This document shows positions 1-7,486 of a DNA stretch of 18,734 nt, piece after piece. Within the stretch, counting starts at the first letter, position 1; every line of letters starts with the position of its first letter. A model generated the notes under the pieces. That model was not told the origin of the DNA. It ran no database searches and worked only from the letters and a program-made list of their open reading frames with translations. Both the position numbers and the translations under genes were made by a program. The DNA comes from CALJIC01 sp039805565 (GTDB lineage Bacteria > Chloroflexota > Chloroflexia > Chloroflexales > Roseiflexaceae), in NCBI GenBank assembly GCA_039805565.1, contig JBDLTZ010000017.1:1-18734 (forward strand), in the 5' to 3' direction.

Positions 1-46
1 TATGACACCGGACACGCCGCTTGTGAGACACTGAACGCTACGCGCG

Positions 47-592
47 CTATGCGACGTGGTACGCCAGCACGACGAGGTCGTGGCACGCGCCGTAGCGGTC
101 GCGGGCGTGGTGGCTGAAGGAGCCCTCGATGCGGAAGCCGAGGCGCTCGAAGATCGCCACGCCCGAGCGCTGTCGCTCCATCACCTCGATGATCACCTTG
201 GCCACCCCCAGGTCGCGGGCCGACTCGAAGATTGACTCGGCCAGCGCCGTGCCCAGGCCACTGCGCCGCCAGCAGTCGCTCACAATCAGTTGGATGTCGC
301 CGACGTGGCTGGACCAGCCGGGGAGCCGGCGCACCGCGGCGTAGCCCACGATATCGCCGTCGTCCGTCACGGCGACCAGCTGCCGCCAGTTCTCGGCCAG
401 GTAGGCGTTGACGAGCCGTGTGATGATCTCGGGCCGCTGGAGATCATCCTCCAGGTACTTCCAGTCGTCCTCGGGTAGCGCACGCCCGAAGGCCAACAGC
501 GCGGCGCCATCGGTCTCGGCGATCGGCCGGATAGTCACGCTCCTGCCGTCGCGCAGCGTCCTTTCTGTGGCCGCCTCCATGCGCTGAAACAT
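47..592 (-). CDS. GNAT family N-acetyltransferase
   Basis: A 181-aa protein of the GCN5-related acetyltransferase fold, which moves an acetyl group from acetyl-CoA to an amine; the substrate cannot be read from the sequence. Motif A is clear: W108-R-R-S-G-L-G-T, where R109-x-x-G112-x-G114 forms the acetyl-CoA pyrophosphate loop. The preceding strand (GDIQLIVSD) and the C-terminal motif B region with FERLGFRIEG (148-157) are typical. A longer reading frame begins at a GTG at 616. An AGGAGG lies 7 nt before the ATG at 592, inside that extension, so 592 is the better start. The gene stands alone, divergent from the thiolase. Fold assignment is confident; substrate is unknown. Confidence 0.9.
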   Translation of the reverse strand: MFQRMEAATERTLRDGRSVTIRPIAETDGAALLAFGRALPEDDWKYLEDDLQRPEIITRLVNAYLAENWRQLVAVTDDGDIVGYAAVRRLPGWSSHVGDIQLIVSDCWRRSGLGTALAESIFESARDLGVAKVIIEVMERQRSGVAIFERLGFRIEGSFSHHARDRYGACHDLVVLAYHVA

Positions 593-599
593 AGGCCCG

Positions 600-605
600 C
601 CTCCT
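600..605 (-). promoter_or_regulatory. Ribosome binding site that fixes the GNAT start
   Basis: On the minus strand this reads AGGAGG, 7 nt before the ATG at 592. It argues against the in-frame upstream GTG at 616, which has no comparable Shine-Dalgarno sequence. Confidence 0.75.
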
Positions 606-658
606 GTTGTCGTCACTCGTCCCGCTCCACCAATGCTGTTATTCCACCATTAAGGATC

Positions 659-667
659 ACTATAACA
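659..667 (-). promoter_or_regulatory. Probable extended -10 promoter of the GNAT gene
   Basis: Minus strand reads TGTTATAGT, an extended -10 (TG-n-TATAGT). A TTGACG lies upstream but only 13 nt away, too close for a standard -35, so the TG extension would carry recognition. It sits about 67 nt before the proposed start. Confidence 0.4.
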
Positions 668-828
668 CACGTGGTTACGTCAAAGTTACGCCCGCAGGAT
701 GTCGCAGATTCTGCCACCGCCGTGCGGTGGTGTATCTATCCTACACCGGTTGCCGCCCGTAGAAATTAGAGGATAGTTACGCGGCGTGGCCGGTTCACAA
801 TAGCGCGATGTATCTCCCTTGTGTAAGA

Positions 829-837
829 TGCTATACT
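829..837 (+). promoter_or_regulatory. Probable extended -10 promoter of the phaA-phaB pair
   Basis: TGCTATACT is a good extended -10 (TG-n-TATACT). No convincing -35 lies 16-18 nt upstream. Transcription would start near 844, giving a leader of roughly 145 nt containing the 941-959 hairpin. Confidence 0.5.
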
Positions 838-973
838 AGCGGCATCGCATCCAAAGCAATCCGACCAGACACGGCGCGACGCGTGTCCTCTTATCAGGCG
901 GCCGAGGCTCACGCCCACGGCCTGGTTTTGCCGTCCGTAGGCGCCGCGGGCTGCGGCGCGACAGACAAGCCCT

Positions 974-982
974 GGGAGGAGG
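974..982 (+). promoter_or_regulatory. Ribosome binding site before the tandem ATG pair of the thiolase
   Basis: GGGAGGAGG is a near-perfect Shine-Dalgarno sequence. Two ATGs follow, at 986 (3 nt away) and 989 (6 nt away). Spacing favours 989. Confidence 0.75.
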
Positions 983-988
983 TCGATG

Positions 989-2182
989 ATGACGACGAGC
1001 AGTTCTCGCGAGGTTGTCGTGCTCAGCGGCGTCCGCACGGCGATCGGCACATTCGGCGGCGGACTCAAGGACATCCCGCCCACCGACCTGGCCGCCGCGA
1101 TGGTGCGCGAGGCGGTGTCCCGCGCCGGCGTCGAGCCCGCCGAGGTTGGCCACGTGGTGTTCGGCAACGTGATCCACACCGACGTGCACGACCACTACCT
1201 GGCGCGCGTGGCCGGGGTGAAGGGCGGCCTACCGGTGGAGACGCCGGCGCTCACCCTCAACCGCCTGTGCGGCAGCGGCCTCCAGGCGGTGGTCTCGGCC
1301 GCCCAGAGCATCATGCTGGGCGACGCGGACTGCGCGGTGGCCGGCGGCGCTGAGAATATGAGCCGCAGCCCCTACCTCGCGCCGGCCATGCGCTGGGGCG
1401 CCCGCATGAACGACGCCAAGCTGGTGGATGTGATGGTGGGCGCGCTCTCCGACCCGTTCGACGACTGCCATATGGGCGTGACCGCCGAGAACGTGGCCAA
1501 GCGCTGGGAGATCAGCCGCGAGGACCAGGACCGGCTGGCGGTGGAGAGCCACGCGCGCGCGTCGGCGGCGATCGCGGCCGGGCGCTTCAAAGACCAGATT
1601 ATGCCGGTCGAGGTGAAGGTCAAGGGCGGCACGGCGCTGTTCGATACCGACGAGAACGTGCGGCCGGACTCGAGCATGGAGAAGCTGGCGAAGCTGAAGC
1701 CGGTGTTCGATAAGACCGGCACCGTGACCGCCGGCAACGCCTCCAGCATCAACGACGCCGCCGCCGCGGTGGTGCTGATGGAGCGCGGCGTGGCCGAGCG
1801 GCGCGGCCTGCGCCCCATGGGCCGCCTGGTGGCCTACACCCTGGCAGGCGTCGAGCCCAAGTACATGGGCATCGGGCCGGTCCCGGCGGTGCGCGCGGCC
1901 CTCGAGCGGGCCGGGCTCGGCGTGGGCGACATCGATCTCTGGGAGGTCAACGAGGCCTTCGCCGCCCAGGCCCTGGCCGTGGCGCGCGATCTCGAGCTCC
2001 CCCCCGAGAAGACCAACCCCAACGGCAGCGGCATCTCCCTCGGCCACCCGATCGGAGCCACCGGCTGCATCCTGACCGTCAAGGCCCTCTACGAGCTCCA
2101 GCGGAGCGGCGGGCGCTATGCCTGCGTGACAATGTGCATCGGCGGCGGCCAGGGGATCGCCGCGATCTTCGAGCGGATGTAG
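989..2182 (+). CDS. phaA: Acetyl-CoA acetyltransferase (biosynthetic-type thiolase)
   Basis: A 397-aa thiolase that condenses two acetyl-CoA to acetoacetyl-CoA, the first step towards 3-hydroxybutyryl-CoA. The three catalytic signatures are present: the acylated cysteine in NRLCGSGLQ (C94), the histidine in SLGHPIGATG (H353) and the base cysteine in TMCIGGGQG (C383); NEAF is at 321-324. Length matches the roughly 390-aa family norm and there is no extra domain. A strong Shine-Dalgarno site precedes two ATGs; the second (989) has the better spacing. The adjacent reductase and nearby phasin point to PHA synthesis. Ketone-body or fatty-acid roles (AtoB-like) cannot be excluded by sequence alone, so the symbol rests on context. 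Confidence 0.93.
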   Translation: MTTSSSREVVVLSGVRTAIGTFGGGLKDIPPTDLAAAMVREAVSRAGVEPAEVGHVVFGNVIHTDVHDHYLARVAGVKGGLPVETPALTLNRLCGSGLQAVVSAAQSIMLGDADCAVAGGAENMSRSPYLAPAMRWGARMNDAKLVDVMVGALSDPFDDCHMGVTAENVAKRWEISREDQDRLAVESHARASAAIAAGRFKDQIMPVEVKVKGGTALFDTDENVRPDSSMEKLAKLKPVFDKTGTVTAGNASSINDAAAAVVLMERGVAERRGLRPMGRLVAYTLAGVEPKYMGIGPVPAVRAALERAGLGVGDIDLWEVNEAFAAQALAVARDLELPPEKTNPNGSGISLGHPIGATGCILTVKALYELQRSGGRYACVTMCIGGGQGIAAIFERM

Positions 2183-2228
2183 CAGTATGGCGCGGCGGGC
2201 CGCGCCCTACCGCCGCACGCCGCGCCGC

Positions 2229-2237
2229 AAGGGGAGG
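2229..2237 (+). promoter_or_regulatory. Ribosome binding site that fixes the phaB start
   Basis: AAGGGGAGG ends 6 nt before the ATG at 2244. It supports a 247-aa protein rather than the 266-aa reading that begins at 2187. Confidence 0.75.
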
Positions 2238-2243
2238 TACGAG

Positions 2244-2987
2244 ATGAGACGTCTGGATGGCAGGACGGCAATCGTGACCGGCGCCTCGCGGGGGATCGGG
2301 CGGGCCATCGCCGTCGAGCTGGCGCGCGAGGGCGCCAAGGTGGCGCTAAACTTCCAGCACAACCGCGCCATGGCCGAGGAGGTCGCGGCCGTGATCCAGG
2401 AGATCGGCGGCGAGTGCATGCTCGACCAGGCCAACGTGGCTGACCCGGACCAGGCGCGCGCGATGGTCAAGAAGGTGGTGGACACCTGGGGCCGGCTCGA
2501 CATCCAGGTGAACAACGCCGGCATCACGCGCGATAAGTCGCTGCGCAAGATGACCGACCAGGAGTGGCTGGACGTGATCCAGACCAACCTCAACGCGGTC
2601 TTCTTCTGCACCACCGCCGCGATGCAGCCGATGGTCGAGCAGAAGTTCGGACGGATCATCAACATCAGCTCGATGAACGGCCAGACCCACGCCTTCGGCC
2701 AGGCCAACTACGCGGCCAGCAAGGGCGGCATCATTGCCTTCACGAAGACTGCCGCCGTCGAGCTGGCGAAGTTCGGCATCACGGTCAACGTTGTGGCGCC
2801 CGGCTTCACCATGACCGACATGCTCTCCAAGGTGCCCGAGGAGTACCAGAACCAGATCAAAGCCCGCATCCCGCTCGGCCGCTTCGGCACGCCTGAGGAG
2901 GTGGCACGAGCGGTGATCTTCCTGGCCGCCGACGGCGACTATATCACGGGTCAGCAGATCAACGTGAACGGTGGGGCGTATATGTGA
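2244..2987 (+). CDS. phaB: Acetoacetyl-CoA reductase (PhaB/FabG-type SDR)
   Basis: A 247-aa short-chain dehydrogenase/reductase, expected to reduce acetoacetyl-CoA to (R)-3-hydroxybutyryl-CoA, probably with NADPH. The nucleotide-binding motif TGASRGIG is at 12-19, NNAG at 90-93, and the catalytic set is N115, S143, Y156 and K160 (YAASK). The C-terminus ITGQQINVNGG is typical. The frame is open further upstream, but AAGGGGAGG at 2229-2237 lies 6 nt before the ATG at 2244, and the upstream extension is Arg-rich, low-complexity sequence. The 61-nt gap after the thiolase suggests one operon. FabG (3-oxoacyl-ACP reductase) is the main alternative; the thiolase neighbour favours PhaB. Confidence 0.88.
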   Translation: MRRLDGRTAIVTGASRGIGRAIAVELAREGAKVALNFQHNRAMAEEVAAVIQEIGGECMLDQANVADPDQARAMVKKVVDTWGRLDIQVNNAGITRDKSLRKMTDQEWLDVIQTNLNAVFFCTTAAMQPMVEQKFGRIINISSMNGQTHAFGQANYAASKGGIIAFTKTAAVELAKFGITVNVVAPGFTMTDMLSKVPEEYQNQIKARIPLGRFGTPEEVARAVIFLAADGDYITGQQINVNGGAYM

Positions 2988-2994
2988 GCGCCGC

Positions 2995-3051
2995 GTGCTG
3001 AGTACTGAGTGCTGAGGACTTGGTACTCAGCACTCAGTACTCAGCACTGGA
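2995..3051. repeat. Heptad-repeat hairpin between phaB and the phasin gene
   Basis: Arms at 2995-3016 and 3026-3047 are perfect reverse complements (22 of 22). The sequence is also a run of 7-bp units in one register from 2996: three T(G/A)CTGAG heptads, a central GACTTGG, three (T/C)ACTCAG heptads, then CACTGGA. It begins 8 nt after the phaB stop and ends 3 nt before the phasin stop, so it fills the gap between convergent genes. It may stop transcription from both sides, but neither strand has a U-tract after the stem, so it is not a standard intrinsic terminator. It shares its plan, not its sequence, with the element at 18187-18242. Confidence 0.9.
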
Positions 3052-3054
3052 TGG

Positions 3055-3345
3055 TCACTTCGTGGTCTTCGTGAGGATCTCCTGCACGCTCTCGGTGTAG
3101 CCCTGCCACACCTGCAGCATCTCCTTCGCGAGCCGGCTCTGGGTGTTGATCGCATCCTCGACGGCCTGCTCGGCCGAGCCCCGCAGGCTGCGGCTGTAGT
3201 TCCAGTTCTTCAGCACGACGTCGTAGGCCATGTCGGTGCTGGTCACCAGGAGGTCATTCCAGGCGCGGGCAGACTTGCCGATCACATCCTGCGCGCCGCT
3301 CACCTGCTTGCGGAACGTCTCGTCGACGGTATGATTCGTAGTCAC
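3055..3345 (-). CDS. Phasin-like PHA granule protein
   Basis: A 96-aa protein with no cysteine and no signal peptide, predicted almost wholly helical and amphipathic, with spaced aromatic residues (the NWNYSRS segment near 47-53, and WQGY near 80-83). This composition and size fit small phasins that coat polyhydroxyalkanoate granules. The start is GTG at 3345, with AAAGGAG on the minus strand 9 nt before it. It converges on phaAB, whose enzymes supply the PHA monomer, which is the main support for the name. Without a family search, another small coiled protein remains possible. Confidence 0.7.
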   Translation of the reverse strand: MTTNHTVDETFRKQVSGAQDVIGKSARAWNDLLVTSTDMAYDVVLKNWNYSRSLRGSAEQAVEDAINTQSRLAKEMLQVWQGYTESVQEILTKTTK

Positions 3346-3424
3346 GGTGGTGGACTCCTTTCTGGAGTGTCCCTGCCCTTCTAACGTAGCTCGCGGAGGA
3401 CGCCAGCGGCTCCTTGAGCTGAAA

Positions 3425-3438
3425 TATCATCGCTGATA
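3425..3438. promoter_or_regulatory. Palindrome just upstream of the STAND-SARP regulator
   Basis: TATCA-tcgc-TGATA, perfect 5-bp arms, 6 nt before the regulator's ATG and in the 99-bp divergent gap shared with the phasin. It could be a binding site for this regulator or another protein. No good -35/-10 pair was found here. Confidence 0.3.
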
Positions 3439-3444
3439 GGCCCT

Positions 3445-6400
3445 ATGGTAGCGCCACGAGTTACAGATGAGTTCCAGCCGGCCTACGCCACGCCCGTGCC
3501 CGGCAGCGTCGTCGCCGCCCGCCTCGCGCCCCCCGCGCAGCAGGCGCGCATCCTGCCGCGCCCGCGCGTCGACCGGCTCCTGGCCGGCGCGGCCGACTTC
3601 CCGCTCACCCTGGTGCTGGCCCACGCCGGCGCCGGCAAGACCACAGCCCTCGCGGCGCTCGCTGCCCGCGGCGGCTGGCCCGCTGCCTGGCTGCGCATGA
3701 CCCCCGACGACACCCCCGCCCTGCTGCTGGCACACCTCGCGGCCTGCTTCGCCCCGTGCGCCGCGCTCGACCAGGAGCCCATCGCGGCAGCCCTCGCGCA
3801 GGTAGGGGCCGACCCTCAGCGCCGCTGGACGCCGGCGGCCCAGACCGCGCTCGAGCTGATCGCCAACCAGCTCGCGGCCGCGCTCGGCGACGACACGCTG
3901 CTGGTGCTCGATGACTACCACCTGGCCGACGAGCGCCCCGAGCTGCGCGCCGCCGTCGAGCAGCTCCTCGCCAACCTGCCACCCCGCCTCCACCTGCTCG
4001 TCGCCTCGCGTGCTGTCCCGTCCCTGGCCGCGCTCCCCACAGCCCAGGCCCGCGGCGAGGCGCTGCGGGTCGGCGCGAACGAGCTGGCCTTCACTCCAGA
4101 GGAGGCCCGCGCACTGTTCGCGCTCTACGACCGCCCCGCGCGCCAGGATCTCTCAGATCTGACCGCCGCCTGTCGCGGGTGGCCCCTGGCCCTCCAGCAG
4201 ATGGCCGCCGAGGCGCCGCCCGAGAAGGGTGACCCGCTCGCGGCCATCGCGCCGCGGCTCGACGCCTACCTCGAGCGCGAGGTGCTCGCCCCACAGCCCG
4301 CGCCAGTGCGCGATCTCCTGCTGCGCACAGCCCTGCTCCGCTGGCTCGACCAGGACGCCTGCGCGGCCGCGCCGGCCCTCGCCGAACTGCTCGGCTCCTG
4401 CCCCGAGCTCGACCGACGCGCGCTGTTCATCGAGACCGATAACGGCCGCCGCGCCTACCAGCCGCTGTTCCACGCCTTCCTCCAGCGCGCCGCGGCCCGC
4501 GCGGCCGATGCCCCTGACCTGCACGCGCAGTTCGCCCAGCACTACCTCGCGCGCGGCGACCTGGCTGGGGCCTTGCACCATCTGCTCGCCGCCGGCGCGT
4601 GGGAGCACGCCGCCGACACGCTCGAGCTCAGCCTTGCCCAGCCGATCGATGCCGACCACGCGGCCGAGGCGATCGCCTGGATCCAGGCGCTCCCCGAGGA
4701 GCAGCGCCGCCGCCCGGGGCTCCTCGAGGCGCGCGCCGCCGCCGAGCGCAGCGTCGGTCACTTCGAGCTCGCACTTCGCCTCTACCGCCAGGCCGAGGAG
4801 TCCTACGACCGCCGCGGCGACATCGGGGGGCGCGTCCGGGCTCTGCGCGGCCGCGCCGAGGTCTACCTCGACACCGTGCAGCCGGCGCCAGCCGTTGCGT
4901 TGCTCAAGCAGGCGCTTAAGCTCATGCCGCGCGACGGGCACGCCGAGCGGGCTGAGATCCTGCGCCTCCAGGCGGAGAACTGGGCCAACAGCGGCCGTGC
5001 CGACGTGGCCATGATCCTGGAGGCTGCCGCCGCCCGCGAGCAGCGCGCCAGGATTGCCGGCGAGAGCGTGAGGCAGGACCACGCCCTGCCCACCCCCAGC
5101 TCCCCGGCCGATCTCCCCCCGCGCCTGCTGCTGCGCGCCGGCCGCCTCCACGAGGCCCGCCGCCAGCTTGAGACTGCCCTCGGGCTGGAGCAGGAGCACG
5201 AGCCGCACCAGGCCCTGCTCCTCCACCGCGAGCCGATCCTGCTTCTGTCGCTGATCTACGCCTTCCTCGGCAGCGGCGCGCGCGCGGTGGCCATGGCCCG
5301 CCGCGGCCTGCTCGAGGCCCAGCGCAGCGAGTCGCCCCTCACCGAGGCCGTGGCCCTCATGCGCCTCGGCCACGCCACCCAGCTCGTCGCCCCGCTCGAC
5401 GAGGCCGCCGCCGAGCACTACCGTCAGGCGCTGGACCTGATCCACGCCGTGGGAGTGGCCCGCACCCGCGCCGAGGCCTACCTGGGGCTCACGCTCCTCC
5501 ACGGCCACGCGGGCAGCCTCGGCGCCGCCGAGGCCGAGGCCCGCGAAGGGCTGCTGGTGGCCGAGGCCGCCGGCGACGAGTGGACCGCCGCGCTCCTCTG
5601 GCTCGCCCTGGGCGGGGCGGCCGTCGCCGCCGGCGACACCCGCGCCCCCGAGTGGCTCGAGCATGCTCGCCAACGCTTCTGCCGCGGCGGGGACCACTAC
5701 GGCGAGGCGGCCGTGGCACTCTGGGCCGCCCGCTGGCACCTGCTCGCCGGGAGCGCCGAGGCCGACCGTCACATCCAGCTGCTGCTCACCCTCTGCGAGC
5801 GCCACGGCTACGACGGGCTGCTCACCAGTCCCACGCTCTTCGGCCCGCGCGACCGAGCCGCGCTCCTGCCCATCCTGCTGCGCGCCCGCGCCCTCCCCGG
5901 CCGACACGCCGCCTACGCCCAGGCGCTCCTGCGCCAGGCCTTCCCCTCGATCGCCGACGACGACGCGATCGAGAGCTACCACCCGGGCTACACTCTCCGC
6001 GTCCAGATGCTCGGCAGCTTCCGCGTCTGGCGCGGCCCGCGCGAGATCCACGCCCGCGACTGGCAGCGCGAGAAGGCCCGCCAGCTCCTCCAGCTCCTGC
6101 TCACCTTCCGCGGCACCTGGCTCCAGCGCGAGCAGATCTGCGCCTGGCTCTGGCCCGAAAGCGACCTGGCCGCCGCCGAGCGCCAGTTCAAGGTGACGCT
6201 CAATGCCCTCAACACCGCGCTCGAGCCGCAGCGCCCGCCGCGCACCGCGCCTTTCTTCATCCGCCGCCAGGGGCTGGCCTACAGCTTCGCACCCTCCTAC
6301 GGCTGCTGGATCGACGTGGACGAGTTCGAGCTACGCACTGCCACACAGCCCCCCGCCGACGAGGATGTAGCCCTCCGCAGCGCCCGCGCCGCTGTCCAGC

Positions 6401-6753
6401 TCTACCAGGGCGACTTCCTGGCCGAGGTGCTCTACGATCCATGGACCACTGAGGAGCGCGAGCGCCTCCTGGCGCGCTACCTCGCCGCCGCCACTATCCT
6501 CGCCGCCCGCCTCAGCGACGCCGGACGCCACCACGAGGCCGCCGAGCTGTGCGAGCAGGTGATCCGCCGTGACCACGGCTACGAGGAGGCCTATCAGGCG
6601 CTCATGCGGGCCCACGCCCTCGCCGGTAGCCGCTCACAGGCCATGCGCGCCTATGCGCGCTGCGTCCAGGCGCTCGCCGACGACCTCGGCATCGAGCCGC
6701 TCCCCGAGACTACTGACCTCTTCGAGCGCATCAAGCGCAATGAGCCGGTGTAG
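3445..6753 (+). CDS. Large STAND-ATPase transcriptional regulator with SARP/BTAD C-terminus
   Basis: An 1102-aa cytoplasmic signal-transduction ATPase. The N-terminus is MalT-like: an RPRVDRLL entry motif at about 39-46, Walker A HAGAGKTT at 60-67, Walker B LLVLDDYH at 152-159 and the RGWPLAL motif near 243-249. The middle, about 340-845, is Ala/Leu-rich helical repeat of TPR type. Instead of a LuxR helix-turn-helix, the end carries an OmpR/SARP-like winged helix (LGSFRVWRG near 855, to about 950) and a bacterial transcriptional activation domain (about 955-1095, ending in the ADDLGIEPLPET motif). Such proteins are expected to oligomerise with ATP on sensing a ligand and then activate promoters. 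Target and ligand are unknown; it is divergent from the phasin. The ATG at 3445 has only a weak GATAGG upstream. Confidence 0.9.
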   Translation: MVAPRVTDEFQPAYATPVPGSVVAARLAPPAQQARILPRPRVDRLLAGAADFPLTLVLAHAGAGKTTALAALAARGGWPAAWLRMTPDDTPALLLAHLAACFAPCAALDQEPIAAALAQVGADPQRRWTPAAQTALELIANQLAAALGDDTLLVLDDYHLADERPELRAAVEQLLANLPPRLHLLVASRAVPSLAALPTAQARGEALRVGANELAFTPEEARALFALYDRPARQDLSDLTAACRGWPLALQQMAAEAPPEKGDPLAAIAPRLDAYLEREVLAPQPAPVRDLLLRTALLRWLDQDACAAAPALAELLGSCPELDRRALFIETDNGRRAYQPLFHAFLQRAAARAADAPDLHAQFAQHYLARGDLAGALHHLLAAGAWEHAADTLELSLAQPIDADHAAEAIAWIQALPEEQRRRPGLLEARAAAERSVGHFELALRLYRQAEESYDRRGDIGGRVRALRGRAEVYLDTVQPAPAVALLKQALKLMPRDGHAERAEILRLQAENWANSGRADVAMILEAAAAREQRARIAGESVRQDHALPTPSSPADLPPRLLLRAGRLHEARRQLETALGLEQEHEPHQALLLHREPILLLSLIYAFLGSGARAVAMARRGLLEAQRSESPLTEAVALMRLGHATQLVAPLDEAAAEHYRQALDLIHAVGVARTRAEAYLGLTLLHGHAGSLGAAEAEAREGLLVAEAAGDEWTAALLWLALGGAAVAAGDTRAPEWLEHARQRFCRGGDHYGEAAVALWAARWHLLAGSAEADRHIQLLLTLCERHGYDGLLTSPTLFGPRDRAALLPILLRARALPGRHAAYAQALLRQAFPSIADDDAIESYHPGYTLRVQMLGSFRVWRGPREIHARDWQREKARQLLQLLLTFRGTWLQREQICAWLWPESDLAAAERQFKVTLNALNTALEPQRPPRTAPFFIRRQGLAYSFAPSYGCWIDVDEFELRTATQPPADEDVALRSARAAVQLYQGDFLAEVLYDPWTTEERERLLARYLAAATILAARLSDAGRHHEAAELCEQVIRRDHGYEEAYQALMRAHALAGSRSQAMRAYARCVQALADDLGIEPLPETTDLFERIKRNEPV

Positions 6754-6786
6754 CCTCCCTGCTCGCAACCTCCTCCTCCAGACTGA

Positions 6787-6815
6787 TTGACATTGTTCTT
6801 CCCCTCACATATACT
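6787..6815 (+). promoter_or_regulatory. Near-consensus sigma-70 promoter of the tetR-P450 operon
   Basis: TTGACA at 6787-6792, a 17-nt spacer, and TATACT at 6810-6815. This is the strongest promoter in the window. Transcription should start near 6822, about 60 nt before the TetR start. The AT-rich stretch stands out from the GC-rich surroundings. Confidence 0.85.
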
Positions 6816-6829
6816 TGCTCTCATTTCAC

Positions 6830-6854
6830 TGACCACAGTCACTGACCACGGTCA
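6830..6854. promoter_or_regulatory. Tandem operator-like sites, probably for the adjacent TetR
   Basis: Two copies of TGACCAC(A/G)GTCA, at 6830-6841 and 6843-6854, offset by 13 nt. Each is a near-palindrome (TGAC/GTCA ends; the second has TGACC/GGTCA). They begin about 8 nt after the predicted transcription start, where a bound repressor would block initiation. The location, just before tetR, suggests autoregulation. Confidence 0.65.
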
Positions 6855-6883
6855 CGAACGAGAGGCCGTCTAGCGAGAGGACC

Positions 6884-7483
6884 ATGAGCGAGGGACGCCG
6901 CCAGCAGCAGAAGGACGCCACTGCTCAGCGCCTGTTTGAGGTCGCCGTCGAGCTCTTCCGGGCGCGTGGCTACCACGAGACCACCGTCGAGGAGATCACA
7001 CGGGCGGCGGGGGTAGCCAAGGGCACCTTCTTCACACACTTCCCCACCAAGGAGGCCGTGCTCGCCCACCTCGGCCAGATGCAGGTCGGGCGGCTGCGCG
7101 CGGCCCTCGGCGCCAGCCCGCTCTTCGCGCAGCTCAGCTTCCGCAACCAGGTGCGCTTCATCTTCCGCACCCTGGGCGAGGGGATCGAGGGGCAGCGCGA
7201 GCTCGTGCTGATGACGGCGATCGAGATCCTGCGCTCGCGCGGCCTGGCCGATGTCGAGATGCATGGCATCAGCGCGTTCGACGCCATGCTCCTGCCCCTT
7301 GTGGCGACGGCGCAGCAGCGCGGAGAACTCCGTGCAGATACGCCGCCCGCCGAGGTCGCCGCGCTCATCCGCAGCCTGTACTTTATGTCCGTCTTCGAGT
7401 GGCTCCGAAGGGACGACGAGCCGTTCTTCGAGGTGGCCGCGCGCCAGCTCGACCTCGTCCTCGAGGGCCTGCAAGCGAGGTAG
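6884..7483 (+). CDS. TetR family transcriptional regulator
   Basis: A 199-aa one-component regulator. The N-terminal DNA-binding domain is typical: helix 1 near 13-28, then the helix-turn-helix TVEEITRAAGVAKGTFFTHF at 34-53 followed by PTKEAVL. The remaining ~135 residues are the helical ligand-binding and dimer domain, which is not conserved enough to name a ligand. GAGAGG lies 3 nt before the ATG. The gene leads a three-gene unit (3-nt gap to the membrane protein, then the P450). It is preceded by a strong promoter with tandem palindromes, so it most likely represses its own operon and is released by a P450 substrate or related compound; this role is inferred. Confidence 0.93.
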   Translation: MSEGRRQQQKDATAQRLFEVAVELFRARGYHETTVEEITRAAGVAKGTFFTHFPTKEAVLAHLGQMQVGRLRAALGASPLFAQLSFRNQVRFIFRTLGEGIEGQRELVLMTAIEILRSRGLADVEMHGISAFDAMLLPLVATAQQRGELRADTPPAEVAALIRSLYFMSVFEWLRRDDEPFFEVAARQLDLVLEGLQAR

Positions 7484-7486
7484 TGT

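Larger units (their letters stand above)
593..988. other. Divergent intergenic region with control signals
   Basis: A 396-bp gap between the divergent GNAT and thiolase genes with no credible gene. It is visibly more AT-rich than the flanking coding sequence. It holds the two proposed promoters and two perfect small hairpins. One is CCACCGC/GCGGTGG at 714-720 and 724-730. The other is GCGCCGC/GCGGCGC at 941-947 and 953-959, in the thiolase leader 14 nt before its Shine-Dalgarno sequence. Confidence 0.6.

Noticed and set aside
766..1195. Minus-strand frames between the GNAT and thiolase genes
   Set aside because: Mostly antisense to the thiolase start and leader, with no ribosome site and no recognisable family.
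2187..2243. N-terminal extension of the reductase
   Set aside because: Arg/Pro/Ala-rich and without the SDR fold; a good ribosome site lies inside it, directly before the ATG at 2244.
2995..3051. CRISPR array reading of the heptad repeats
   Set aside because: Units are 7 nt with no spacers and no cas genes nearby. The pattern is tandem plus inverted, not repeat-spacer.
2995..3051. Classical rho-independent terminator
   Set aside because: The stem is excellent but no T-run follows on either strand and GC is moderate, so I list it as a repeat with possible terminator function.
4153..6051. 632-aa minus-strand reading frame inside the STAND-SARP gene
   Set aside because: It is antisense to a protein with clear Walker and BTAD motifs. 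Its Gly/Ala/Val/Leu/Arg-rich composition is the usual mirror of GC-rich coding DNA, and no domain was seen.
6830..6854. Insertion-sequence or attachment-site repeat
   Set aside because: The 12-bp copies are side by side, lie just after a strong promoter and before tetR, and no integrase or transposase gene is near. An operator is the simpler reading.
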